This document shows positions 44,564 through 53,163 of a stretch of DNA of 64,000 bases, piece after piece (within the stretch, counting starts at the first letter, position 1; every line of letters starts with the position of its first letter). The position numbers and the translations under genes were made by a program. This DNA is from Sphingobium_A sp965228065 (lineage in GTDB: Bacteria; Pseudomonadota; Alphaproteobacteria; Sphingomonadales; Sphingomonadaceae): the NCBI GenBank assembly GCA_965228065.1, contig OZ245788.1:4340001-4404000 (forward strand), read 5' to 3'. A model generated the notes under the pieces. The model was not told the origin of the DNA. It was given only the letters and a program-made list of their open reading frames with translations, and ran no database searches.

Positions 44564-44982
44564 GTGTGTGGCCCCGTGGCTCGGAAGGTGAGGCGGCTGT
44601 GCCAGAAATAGCTGCCGACGATCAGGATGGCGGTGAAGCCGAGTTGGGCCACGACCGGTGCCAGCCCGGCAGCCTCGACCAGCAGCGGAAGCGCCAGCCA
44701 GTTCGCGGCATAATTGGCCAGATAGAAGCTGGAGAATGTGCCGAACTCGCGCGCGACATTGCCGCGGGTGCGGAATACGCCGAGCTTGTAGGTGGCGAAG
44801 GCAAAACAGAGGCTGATCGCCTGGGCGATGCCCAGCGCGATCAGATAATGGGTGCGCAGCAGCGGCACACTCCATAGCAGCAGCGGATAGATGGTGAGGC
44901 CGAACGCGGTGTTCGCCGCGCCCGCGATGACGAAGCGCAACGGGCGTTCTCCACCGCGGGTGAGCGCGTCTCGCAGCGTCAT
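44560..44982 (-). CDS. GtrA-family membrane protein
   Basis: A 140-aa protein with four predicted membrane helices. The start FVIAGAANTAFGLTIYPLLL, the middle FATYKLGVFR and the end GSYFWHSRLTFR are typical of GtrA, the presumed flippase for polyprenyl-phosphate-linked sugars in O-antigen modification and cell-wall glycan synthesis. It overlaps its neighbours by 4 bp on each side. The GT2 enzyme and GT-C enzyme of the same operon complete a Gtr-like three-part system. Confidence 0.88.
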   Translation of the reverse strand: MTLRDALTRGGERPLRFVIAGAANTAFGLTIYPLLLWSVPLLRTHYLIALGIAQAISLCFAFATYKLGVFRTRGNVAREFGTFSSFYLANYAANWLALPLLVEAAGLAPVVAQLGFTAILIVGSYFWHSRLTFRATGPHT

Positions 44983-46805
44983 GCTTCGTCCAGCAGGTCG
45001 ATCAACATGTTCTCGCGCAGCACCTCACGCGGCAGGAAGGGCGAGAGATCCTCCAGCGCGGGCGAGGTGATACGACCGTCGGGATGCTGTTTCGCGCCGA
45101 GCTTCGGGGCGAAGGCGACATGCTCGTCAACGATGATCTCGCACACGGTCGGACCGTCTTCCGCCAGCGCGGCGGCGATCGCGCCGGGCAGGTCGTTATG
45201 GGTCTCGGCGCGGTGATAGGCGAAGCCGAACGCCTGGGCGACCTTGCCGAAATCGGGGAAGGTCACATTGCTCTTGGGACCGCCGCCCACTTCGACGCCA
45301 TTGAAGAAATTGCGATGCGTCTGGAAGATCGAGACATAGCCGTTGTTGTTGAGCAGGAAGACCTTCACCGGCAGACCGTAGCCCGCGATCGTCTGCATCT
45401 CCTGCAGGTTCATCATGATGCTGCCGTCGCCGGCGATGCAGATGACACGTTGGCGATTGCCCGTCGCGGCGCATACGCCGATTGCCGCAGGCAGGTCGTA
45501 ACCCATGGTCGCGCAGCCCGAATTGGTCCACAGCCGCTGGCCGCGCTTGATCTCGGCCACCTGGAAGCTGACGACGCAGGCGCTGCCATTGCCGGCGACG
45601 ACGATATCGTCCTCGTCCAGCGCCTGGAACAGCGCATCCATCGCGACATAGGGGTGGGTGGACGGGCCATGTGCCCGATATTCCGGGAGAACGGCCGGAA
45701 AGCGGCGGACGCGTTCGCGTGCCCAGGCCAGCCATTCACCATGCTGCGCGGTCGGGCCGGCATAATCCTGCGCAAGCAGCGCCGGGATCAGATCGGCCAG
45801 ATCGGCGACCACCGGCATGTCGGGCGTGACAGTGGGTTTGCGCATTTCGAGCGGGTCGATGTCGACCCAGATCTTGTAGGCTGCGCGCGCGAAGGTCTTC
45901 CAGTTATAGCTGACCTGGCGGATGTTGAGGCGGCTGCCGAGCACCAGCAGCAGGTCCGCGCTTTGCGTCACCATATTGCCGCCGCGATCGCCGACGGTAC
46001 CGGGGCGCCCTGAATAAAGCGGATGATCGTTCCACAGCACGTCATGCGCATTCCAGCCGGTGACCACGGGCACGCCGAGTTTCTCGATCAGACGGAGGAA
46101 ATCGGCATGGGCGCCGCTCAGTCGTACGCCGCCGCCGGCGAACACCACCGGCCGTTCGGCCTTGCTCAGCCGGTCGAGGATTTCGGCGGCTGCGGCATCG
46201 AGATCGGTGCGCTTCCACGGCTCGTCCAGTTCGGCGGGGTCAAAACCGGGCAACAGATCGTCGGGATCGATCTGCGCCGCCTGAACGTCGAGCGGGATAT
46301 CGAGCCAGCAGGGGCCCGGCCGGCCGCTGGTCGCAAGGTAGAGTGCCTTTTCCAGATGGTAGCGGATCGATCGGGGATCGGTGACCATCGTCGTATATTT
46401 GGTGATCGGGCGGACCAGTTCCTCGATGTCGAGTTCCTGATCGCCATATTGACGCAGCGCCAGCCCGGTCGAGCGCACAGTCGTCTCGATCTTCACCTGG
46501 CCGGAAATCACCAGCATGCCGATCGAATCGACATAGGCACCGTAGACGCCGGTGATCGCATTGGTGCCGCCGGGGCCCGACGTCACGTTGACCACGGGCA
46601 GTCGGTTGGTCAGCCGGTAATAGGCCTCCGCCGCCATCGCCAGCGCCTGCTCGTGATGGGTGAAGGTCGTCTCCAGCGCAGGATGCGTTCCCAGCGAATG
46701 GTTGAGGTGCATCGCGCCGCCGCCGGTCAGCATGAAAACATGGCGCACATCATGTTCGACCAGCCGGTCCGCCACCCAGGCGGAGAGTTTCATCGTCTTG
46801 CTCAT
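44979..46805 (-). CDS. Thiamine-diphosphate enzyme, acetolactate synthase-like, for sugar biosynthesis
   Basis: A 608-aa TPP enzyme of the acetolactate synthase superfamily. The start ATG at 46805 (MSKTMKLSAW) overlaps the epimerase stop (ATGA). The catalytic glutamate is E52 in THHEQALAMAAEAYYRL, and the TPP-binding motif is CIAGDGSIMMNLQEMQTIAG followed by LLNNNGY. Such enzymes in CDP-sugar clusters (for example YerE of yersiniose synthesis) transfer a two-carbon unit from pyruvate to a 4-ketosugar. Its place beside rfbFG points to that role rather than branched-chain amino-acid synthesis. Confidence 0.87.
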   Translation of the reverse strand: MSKTMKLSAWVADRLVEHDVRHVFMLTGGGAMHLNHSLGTHPALETTFTHHEQALAMAAEAYYRLTNRLPVVNVTSGPGGTNAITGVYGAYVDSIGMLVISGQVKIETTVRSTGLALRQYGDQELDIEELVRPITKYTTMVTDPRSIRYHLEKALYLATSGRPGPCWLDIPLDVQAAQIDPDDLLPGFDPAELDEPWKRTDLDAAAAEILDRLSKAERPVVFAGGGVRLSGAHADFLRLIEKLGVPVVTGWNAHDVLWNDHPLYSGRPGTVGDRGGNMVTQSADLLLVLGSRLNIRQVSYNWKTFARAAYKIWVDIDPLEMRKPTVTPDMPVVADLADLIPALLAQDYAGPTAQHGEWLAWARERVRRFPAVLPEYRAHGPSTHPYVAMDALFQALDEDDIVVAGNGSACVVSFQVAEIKRGQRLWTNSGCATMGYDLPAAIGVCAATGNRQRVICIAGDGSIMMNLQEMQTIAGYGLPVKVFLLNNNGYVSIFQTHRNFFNGVEVGGGPKSNVTFPDFGKVAQAFGFAYHRAETHNDLPGAIAAALAEDGPTVCEIIVDEHVAFAPKLGAKQHPDGRITSPALEDLSPFLPREVLRENMLIDLLDEA

Positions 46806-47827
46806 GGTTTCCATCCGTTCCAGATCGCCGTGCGGCGGATCGCTTCGTCGAGGTCGATTGTCGGGCTGACGCCAAGGTCGCCGCGGATCAGCGCGGTCGA
46901 GGGGACATAGCGGCCGGCATTCCAGCCGGGATCGGGCCTGCCGAGTATCTCGACGCCATCGCCGCCCAGGATCGCGGACACGCGTTGCGCCAGTTGCGCG
47001 ATCGAGACCGCTTCCTCCGAACCCATATTATAGACCGCGCCACGCTCGCCGCCGATCAGCAGCGTCCAGAGCCAGGCGGTCAGATCCGATGCGTAGAGAT
47101 AGGACCGCACCGCATCGCCGGCGCCTTCGATGACGATCCTGCGGCCGGCGAGCGCGTCGCGGATGAAGTTGCCCGCAGCGAAATGGATATCGAGCGACAG
47201 GAGCGGCCCGAGCAGCGCGAAGATGCGCGCATTGACGATATCGAGGCCGAATTGCCGCGCATAGATGGTGCACAGCATCTCGGCGGCGCGCTTTCCCTCG
47301 CCATAGGCGGAACGAGGATCGCGCGGATCGGGGCCGCCATGCCAGTCCTCGTCGACATGCGTCACCTCCCAGGGTTGCGCGCCATAGACCGCGCCGGAAC
47401 TCAGGAACATGAAACGCGCGGCATTCCGGTCGACAGCAAGGTCGAGCGCACGGCGGGTGCCGGCGACGATGGTGTCGAACATCCGTCGCGGATCGTCGCG
47501 GTTGAGTGCGGCGCTGGCGTCGGTCGCGGCGTGGACGACATGGCTGAACGCGCCGTCGGGCACGCGGAAATCGAAGATGTCGCCCGCCAGCAGATCGAAA
47601 TGATCCGCCAGATGCGGCGCCCTTGTGGCGAAACCCGCCGGATCCCGGCTGAGGATCGTGGCGCGGATGTCGAGGCCGAGCCGCAGATCCGCCTCGCGCA
47701 ACGCCTCAAGCATCCAGCGGCCGATAAAGCCGGTGCCTCCGGTCATGAAGATGCGCGCGCCGGCAAGCCGCGGCCAGAGCGGCGCCAGGGTCGCGTGGAC
47801 CGCGTCGAGATCGCGTTCCAGGATCAT
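46802..47827 (-). CDS. NAD-dependent epimerase/dehydratase (extended SDR)
   Basis: A 341-aa extended SDR. The nucleotide motif MTGGTGFIGRWMLEAL (about residues 28-43), FMFLSSGAVYGAQPW and SAYGEGKRAAEML with the YxxxK pair are evident. Downstream RSYLYASDLTAWLW is typical of sugar-nucleotide dehydratases, epimerases and reductases. ATGA overlaps link it to the GT-C gene upstream and the TPP enzyme gene downstream. It may reduce or epimerise the keto group of the CDP-sugar after the TPP-enzyme step. Confidence 0.88.
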   Translation of the reverse strand: MILERDLDAVHATLAPLWPRLAGARIFMTGGTGFIGRWMLEALREADLRLGLDIRATILSRDPAGFATRAPHLADHFDLLAGDIFDFRVPDGAFSHVVHAATDASAALNRDDPRRMFDTIVAGTRRALDLAVDRNAARFMFLSSGAVYGAQPWEVTHVDEDWHGGPDPRDPRSAYGEGKRAAEMLCTIYARQFGLDIVNARIFALLGPLLSLDIHFAAGNFIRDALAGRRIVIEGAGDAVRSYLYASDLTAWLWTLLIGGERGAVYNMGSEEAVSIAQLAQRVSAILGGDGVEILGRPDPGWNAGRYVPSTALIRGDLGVSPTIDLDEAIRRTAIWNGWKP

Positions 47828-49146
47828 GCCGCGGCCATTGCGGGCGCCAGACCGAGCGAGGGGCGGTGCGCGCGATGCGCGCGAACGACGGCCGCCAGAC
47901 TGTCGAGCGCGAGCGCCCAGAGCAGTAGGACGATCAGCCCCGGCCGGATGAAATGCCCGATCGCCAGGCCGAAGCTGGGGGTCACCGGGCGATCGCCGAG
48001 CCAGCTGGTCGACGAGATCTCCAGCACGGTCGACAGCGGCCAGTCCGCGGGGATGCATAGCAGATAGGCGCAGACGATCGCGACGATCGGGCCACCGCCG
48101 CGCCACCGCTCCATGAAGACGAGGAACAGCAGGAAGGTCTGGGTATAGCCGCCCGGCGACTGGGTCACGAGATAGGCCGCGAACAGCAGGATCGAGATGC
48201 GATGCAGCGGCAGCGCCTTGGGCTGGAGCCAGGCGCCGATCAGGCAGAGCAGGGTGATCGCCTGGCTGGCGCGGATGATCATCGGAACGAGCATCTCGAT
48301 CCCCTCCACCGTGCGCGACGGTACGAAGCTGAGGATCGGAATCTGCGACACGCGGATCTGGAGCAAAGGCGCATAGCTGGTCGAATAATGAACTTCGTTC
48401 CAGACCTGCCCGCCCTGGAACACCACCCAGTTTGCGGTATTGGACGCGAGTTCCATCGGCGAGCCGCTGCCGACGATCGCAAGCGTGACGAGATAGAGCG
48501 CAACGGTGGCGATGCCCGCAGCCTCAAGCATACGCCAGCGACGTTTCACTGCCCATGCGAGCACGGGCAGCAACAGATAGGGCTTGAAGTTGATCGTCAC
48601 CGCCATCGACAGCCACTGCCAGCCACGTGAGCGGGTGATCCGGCCATGCGCGATCACGAAGAAGGCGAATGCCACCAGGATCAGATTGCCGCGTTCCAGC
48701 GTGAACAGCAGCGGCAGGCCAAGCGCGAAGGCGATCGTGCGCATCGGCGCGGTCCGCGGGTCGGTCCGGCGGAAGCTCAGCCAGACCAGTATGACATCGA
48801 TCAGGTAGAAGGCGACGATCGTCGCCCGCCCGATCCAGTCGCAATCGCGCGCATGGAAGGATGACTGGAGATAGCAGCCCGGCACGCTGAACATGTCGAG
48901 GAAGACGAAAGACAGGGGCGGATAGATGCTCCGCCACACGTCATGGGCGCCCGCATGGTTCGCCCAATAGGCAGTGTTGAACCAGTCCATGAAGGTGTCG
49001 TTGGTATCGAACACGAAGGGCTGTGGCAGAAAGCCGTTTTCGGCGAAGCGCAGCGCGACCCAGACGACGCCCGCGACCACCGCGAGGGTCAGTGCGACCT
49101 CGGGCAGCAGCGAGGCCAGGCCTGGTGCGCGCAGGCGACGGATCAT
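47824..49146 (-). CDS. Polytopic GT-C/GT87-like glycosyltransferase
   Basis: A 440-aa integral membrane protein with about ten hydrophobic segments. An N-terminal periplasmic loop holds DTNDTFMDWFNTAYWA, acidic residues in the place expected for a GT-C active site; IYPPLSFVFLD and LLFTLERGNLILVAFAFF follow, both reminiscent of GT87 mannosyltransferases. It is coupled by ATGA overlaps to the GT2 gene upstream and the epimerase gene downstream. It would use the polyprenyl-phosphate sugar made by the GT2 enzyme. The acceptor is unknown. Confidence 0.75.
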   Translation of the reverse strand: MIRRLRAPGLASLLPEVALTLAVVAGVVWVALRFAENGFLPQPFVFDTNDTFMDWFNTAYWANHAGAHDVWRSIYPPLSFVFLDMFSVPGCYLQSSFHARDCDWIGRATIVAFYLIDVILVWLSFRRTDPRTAPMRTIAFALGLPLLFTLERGNLILVAFAFFVIAHGRITRSRGWQWLSMAVTINFKPYLLLPVLAWAVKRRWRMLEAAGIATVALYLVTLAIVGSGSPMELASNTANWVVFQGGQVWNEVHYSTSYAPLLQIRVSQIPILSFVPSRTVEGIEMLVPMIIRASQAITLLCLIGAWLQPKALPLHRISILLFAAYLVTQSPGGYTQTFLLFLVFMERWRGGGPIVAIVCAYLLCIPADWPLSTVLEISSTSWLGDRPVTPSFGLAIGHFIRPGLIVLLLWALALDSLAAVVRAHRAHRPSLGLAPAMAAA

Positions 49147-50141
49147 GGCCTGGACGCCGCCACAGGCTGGATGACGGTGCGTGCGGCAGGGCGTTCGCGG
49201 CCCTGCGGGAAATTCAGCCGTTCCTCCTCGATGACGAGCGGGACATTGCGGGTCCGTTCGGCCAGCATCCTGACCTGCTCACCGATCAACCCGAGGAACA
49301 GCAGCAGCACCGAGAACATCGCAAAGGCGATGGTGGAACCGAGCAGCGGCAGGGCAGGGCCGCCAAGCGCCCAGGCCGCGACCGTCGCCACCAGCAACAG
49401 CAGGGCGAATGCGAGGACATAGGCGGACAGCAGGATCGGCAATCGCAGCAACGATTTCGCCGATCCGGCCAGTCCCGACAGCGCGAAGGACAGCAATGTG
49501 CCGAAGTCGTTCTTGGTCTCGCCGGCGGCGCGCTCGGGGCGGTCGAACGGAATGACGGCCAGCCGGAAACCGCTTTCGACGACCATGCCGCGGAAAAAAG
49601 GTTCCGGCTCATGCCACGCCGCCAATGTGTCGACCACCTCCCGATCGAACAGGCCAAACCCGGTTGCGCCGGGGATCACGGGATAGTCGCCGAAACGGCG
49701 CAGAAAGGCATATCCCAGGTCGCGCGTGACGCGCAGCGGAAAGGATGTGCGTTCGGTCCGGCGCTGGGCGAGCACGACCTGTGCACCCGCGCGCCATTGC
49801 CGGACGAACTCGCCGATCATCGCGGGCGGATCCTGGAAATCGGCGCACATGCCGATCACCGCGTCACCCTCCGCCTGGTAGATCGCATAGGTGGGCGAGC
49901 GCATCTGCCCATAGTTGCGATTGTTGAAGATGACGCGGATGCGCGAATCCTCGGCACACAGCGCACGCATCAGCGCGCGGGTGTCGTCGGTCGAGCCATT
50001 GTCGATCAGGATGATCTCGTGCGAGCGCGCGTGACGGACCGCCTCTGCGGTGACGGCAGCGCAAATGGCGCGGACATTCTCCTGTTCGTTGAAACAGGGA
50101 ATGACGATCGAGAGTTCCGGGTTCGCCTCTGCCGAACTCAT
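49143..50141 (-). CDS. GtrB/DPM1-like polyprenyl-phosphate glycosyltransferase (GT2)
   Basis: A 332-aa GT2 enzyme. The N-terminal catalytic domain has LSIVIPCFNEQENV, ILIDNGSTDDT and the metal-binding ADFQDPP. Two membrane helices near residues 230-290 (LPILLSAYVLAFALLLLVAT and FSVLLLFLGLIGEQVRML region) anchor it, as in GtrB and ArnC. It moves a sugar from a nucleotide donor to undecaprenyl phosphate on the cytoplasmic face. Both junctions are ATGA overlaps. Confidence 0.92.
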   Translation of the reverse strand: MSSAEANPELSIVIPCFNEQENVRAICAAVTAEAVRHARSHEIILIDNGSTDDTRALMRALCAEDSRIRVIFNNRNYGQMRSPTYAIYQAEGDAVIGMCADFQDPPAMIGEFVRQWRAGAQVVLAQRRTERTSFPLRVTRDLGYAFLRRFGDYPVIPGATGFGLFDREVVDTLAAWHEPEPFFRGMVVESGFRLAVIPFDRPERAAGETKNDFGTLLSFALSGLAGSAKSLLRLPILLSAYVLAFALLLLVATVAAWALGGPALPLLGSTIAFAMFSVLLLFLGLIGEQVRMLAERTRNVPLVIEEERLNFPQGRERPAARTVIQPVAASRP

Positions 50142-51262
50142 TGCCCCGCATCCGTCGGCGGGAACCGCCGCCGGATCAGGACGATGCCGGTCGCGGGCGC
50201 GTAGATTTCGGTGAAGAAGACAAGGACGAGCAGCAATGCGAGCAGCGCAACGGCGGGCACATTGTAATGCCGCCCGGCTTCGAGATTGGGGGCCTCGACC
50301 ACCTGCACGTCCGACGCGGTCTCGGATGCCAGCGTTTCGACCGCCACCTCTTCCGACGAGCGCGCATAGACTTCGTACAACGCCTGCGCGAAACGATAGT
50401 CGCGATAGAGGTCGAGATATTCGCCCGAGATCTCGGACAGGCCGGCGACGTTGGGTCCCGCCGCGCCCAGGCTGGGCTGCGCCGTTCGCGCAATCTGCGC
50501 GCGAAGCGAGGCGACTTCGGACTGGGTGGCCTGGAGCTGCGGATTTTCAGCGCCCTGGAAGCGCTGCAAGGTCTGCAGCTCGACCAGCTTCGCCTGGAGC
50601 CGCGCTTCCAACCCGGTGCGCAGCGCCAGAGCGGAGCCGAGCTGCGCTTCGGGTTCCGCCAGATTGTTGCGCCGGCGGAAGCCGTTGAGTGCCGCCTCAG
50701 CCTTCGCTACACGGCCGCCGGCCTCCTTGAAACGCTGGAGCACCAGCCCACGCTTGCGCGTGATCCGTTCATGGCCAAGCGCGACGATCCGGTCGCTGAT
50801 CGCGCCGACATAGGCGGCGGTCAGCGCCTGCGACTGCTCGGGACTATGGGTGCGGGTCTCGATCTCGATGATCCCGCCGGTCAGCGAATGGATGTCGACC
50901 TTTTTCGCCAGCGCGATCCGGGCCTTGCTCGCATCGGCATAGTCGGCGTCCGGGCCAACCAGCTTGAGTCGCCGGATCACATCGTCGGTCACTTCCGCGC
51001 TGCGGCCGACCGCCAAATAGAAGTCGATCGGCTGCTTCGCGCCGCCGAACAGCGATGCAAAGCTCTGCAACTGGCCGCCGACAGCGTTGATCATCGAGCC
51101 CAGCCCGACGCTGTTATTATCCTGCGGCGTCACCTTGGCCCGCGCGACATAGGGCTGCGGGAACAGGCAGAGCAGCGCCAGGATTGCGGCCAGCACGACA
51201 TAACCGATCCGGCGCCGGCGATCGTCGGCCACCAGCGCCATCATGCGATCGACGCGGCTCAT
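50138..51262 (-). CDS. Wzz/GumC-type polysaccharide chain-length/co-polymerase protein
   Basis: A 374-aa polysaccharide co-polymerase. It has membrane helices at about 19-37 and near the C-terminus (VPAVALLALLLVLVFFTEIY), enclosing a periplasmic region with long coiled coil (about 160-250, e.g. LEARLQAKLVELQTLQRFQ). No tyrosine-kinase domain is fused, so it is a PCP-1/PCP-3-like protein. It controls chain length or export of the polymer together with the Wza-like protein upstream. Confidence 0.88.
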   Translation of the reverse strand: MSRVDRMMALVADDRRRRIGYVVLAAILALLCLFPQPYVARAKVTPQDNNSVGLGSMINAVGGQLQSFASLFGGAKQPIDFYLAVGRSAEVTDDVIRRLKLVGPDADYADASKARIALAKKVDIHSLTGGIIEIETRTHSPEQSQALTAAYVGAISDRIVALGHERITRKRGLVLQRFKEAGGRVAKAEAALNGFRRRNNLAEPEAQLGSALALRTGLEARLQAKLVELQTLQRFQGAENPQLQATQSEVASLRAQIARTAQPSLGAAGPNVAGLSEISGEYLDLYRDYRFAQALYEVYARSSEEVAVETLASETASDVQVVEAPNLEAGRHYNVPAVALLALLLVLVFFTEIYAPATGIVLIRRRFPPTDAGQ

Positions 51263-53163
51263 TCCACCAGCGCCTTGACCGATGCTGCGCCGACCAGTCC
51301 GCCGAACAGGCTGCCTGTGATGTCGCGCAGTCGCGCCCAGAATTCGCCGCGATCGGCATCGATCGGTACGTAGATCAGGTCGCCCGGCAATGCGCGTTCG
51401 CTCATTACACGCCGGCCATGCGGCGCGTACACCGTGCCATTGGCGCGCACGATGAAGACTTCGCTCTTGTCGCCCATTTTCTGGACGCCACCAGCGGAGT
51501 TGACGAATTGGCCGATCGTCGCGTTGGGCCGATAGGCGAAGGATGCCGGGCTGGGGACCGCGCCGAACACACCGACCGTCACCGGCCGTGGCGGCACATA
51601 GATGGTGTCGTTATTCTCGAGGATCAGGTCGTCAGGCAGCGCGGTCGCGGTGACCGGCAGGTCGAAGACCAGCCGTCCGTCGGGCTCGCGGGTGCGCAGC
51701 TGATCGACCACCGCACGCACCTGGGTCAGATTGGCGGGCTGGGTGAGCTGCGCACGATTGGCGGAAACGACGGGCTGGGTGGTGAGCAGCAGCTCCAGAT
51801 CCTTGATCGCCCGATCGAAACTCACGCGCTGCTGCTGCTTGACGCTTTCGCGGGTAATGATGCTGGCATAGGGAAATGCACCCGAAGTCAGCCCGCCGGC
51901 CTGGGTCACCACATCCGACATGCGCGTGCCAGGCGCGAAATAATAACGACCGGGCCGCGCAACCTCGCCGCTGATGGTGACGAGCACCGATTGCTGCTGG
52001 AGCGGCCGGGCAATACCGACATTGGAGAGAACACGGACGATATCGCCGCGGCTGGCCTTGCGTCCCTCGGCCTCTGCCGCAGAGAGTTGCTGCCAGCCGG
52101 TGTCGCGCTGTCCCAGGGAATCGAGCACCATCAACCGGCTGCTGTCCGCCACCGTATTCACGCCGCCCGCATAGAGCACGGCATCGTTCAGCGTCTCGCC
52201 GGGGCCGACTTCGAAGATCGCCTCGCGATTGACGCTGCCGATCACCGCGACCTGCGCGCCGGCGGGCGCGACATAGATCACATCGCCATTCTGGAGCGCC
52301 GCATCGCCGCTCTTGTCGCCTTTGAGCAGCAGATCATAGAGATCGAAGTCCGAAACGAGCTGGCCGTTGCGACGCAATTGGAGCGACCGGAAGCTGCCGC
52401 CCGATGACGGGCCTCCGGCAGCGAGCACCGCATTGACCAATGTCGACAGGCTGCTGACCGTGTAGGATCCCGGCGTCGCCGCAAAGCCGGTGACATAGAC
52501 GGTGATGCCCCGCAGCCGCCCGACCGTCACTTCGAGATCGAAACCGCGATACTGACGCGCAACCTGACGCGCGATCACACCCTGGACGTCACCATAGCGG
52601 ATCCCGCCGACGACGATCGCGCCGACACGCGGCACGAAGATCCGCCCTTCGCTGTCGATCACCAGCCGCAGGTTCGATGCCTGGACCGATCCGGTCAGTC
52701 CCAGGATCAGTTCGTCGCCGGGATTGAGCCGATAGTCGCCGGGCAGTGTCGTCGTCGGCGGCGAAGTGAAGTCACGCGCGCCAGGCACGAGAAGATCCGC
52801 CCCGAAACGGCGCAGCGGTTTACCAACGATGTCGGAGACGAAGGTTTCGAACTCGCTGACCGGGGCGGGGCGGGCGGGCTTCTGCGACGCATCGGAACGG
52901 ACCTCGCCCTGATCTTCGCGGCGCTCGGGCATGATCGCATTTTCGATCACCGCCGGCTGAAACGGCGCGCTCTGCTCGACCGGCGGCAGCGCCACCTGGC
53001 CGGCGGCAGCACTGCGGGCGGCCCCATTGGCGCTGCCATTCTGTTGCGAGGCGCCGGCCACCGGCGATGTGAATTGCGCCGTACCGCTGACGGGAAGCAT
53101 CGCGATGCAGAGCGCACATCCGATCAGCAGCCGCTGTCGGAACGAAGGGGCTGTAACCATCAT
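51259..53163 (-). CDS. Wza-family polysaccharide export protein with SLBB domains
   Basis: A 634-aa exported protein. The start at 53163 overlaps the inositol-phosphatase-like stop (ATGA) and gives a signal peptide (MMVTAPSFRQRLLIGCAL...). The Poly_export domain begins YRLNPGDELILGLTGS, followed by several SLBB domains (VYVTGFAATPGSYTVSSLST; VTISGEVARPGRYYFAPGT; VGVFGAVPSPASFAY). It is longer than E. coli Wza and has no typical lipobox, as in GumB/BexD-like long forms. It forms the outer-membrane or periplasmic conduit for the polysaccharide. Confidence 0.92.
   Translation of the reverse strand: MMVTAPSFRQRLLIGCALCIAMLPVSGTAQFTSPVAGASQQNGSANGAARSAAAGQVALPPVEQSAPFQPAVIENAIMPERREDQGEVRSDASQKPARPAPVSEFETFVSDIVGKPLRRFGADLLVPGARDFTSPPTTTLPGDYRLNPGDELILGLTGSVQASNLRLVIDSEGRIFVPRVGAIVVGGIRYGDVQGVIARQVARQYRGFDLEVTVGRLRGITVYVTGFAATPGSYTVSSLSTLVNAVLAAGGPSSGGSFRSLQLRRNGQLVSDFDLYDLLLKGDKSGDAALQNGDVIYVAPAGAQVAVIGSVNREAIFEVGPGETLNDAVLYAGGVNTVADSSRLMVLDSLGQRDTGWQQLSAAEAEGRKASRGDIVRVLSNVGIARPLQQQSVLVTISGEVARPGRYYFAPGTRMSDVVTQAGGLTSGAFPYASIITRESVKQQQRVSFDRAIKDLELLLTTQPVVSANRAQLTQPANLTQVRAVVDQLRTREPDGRLVFDLPVTATALPDDLILENNDTIYVPPRPVTVGVFGAVPSPASFAYRPNATIGQFVNSAGGVQKMGDKSEVFIVRANGTVYAPHGRRVMSERALPGDLIYVPIDADRGEFWARLRDITGSLFGGLVGAASVKALVE

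Noticed and set aside
44979..46805. Acetolactate synthase for branched-chain amino acids
   Set aside because: There is no small regulatory subunit or ilvC beside it, and it is locked by ATGA overlaps between polysaccharide genes.
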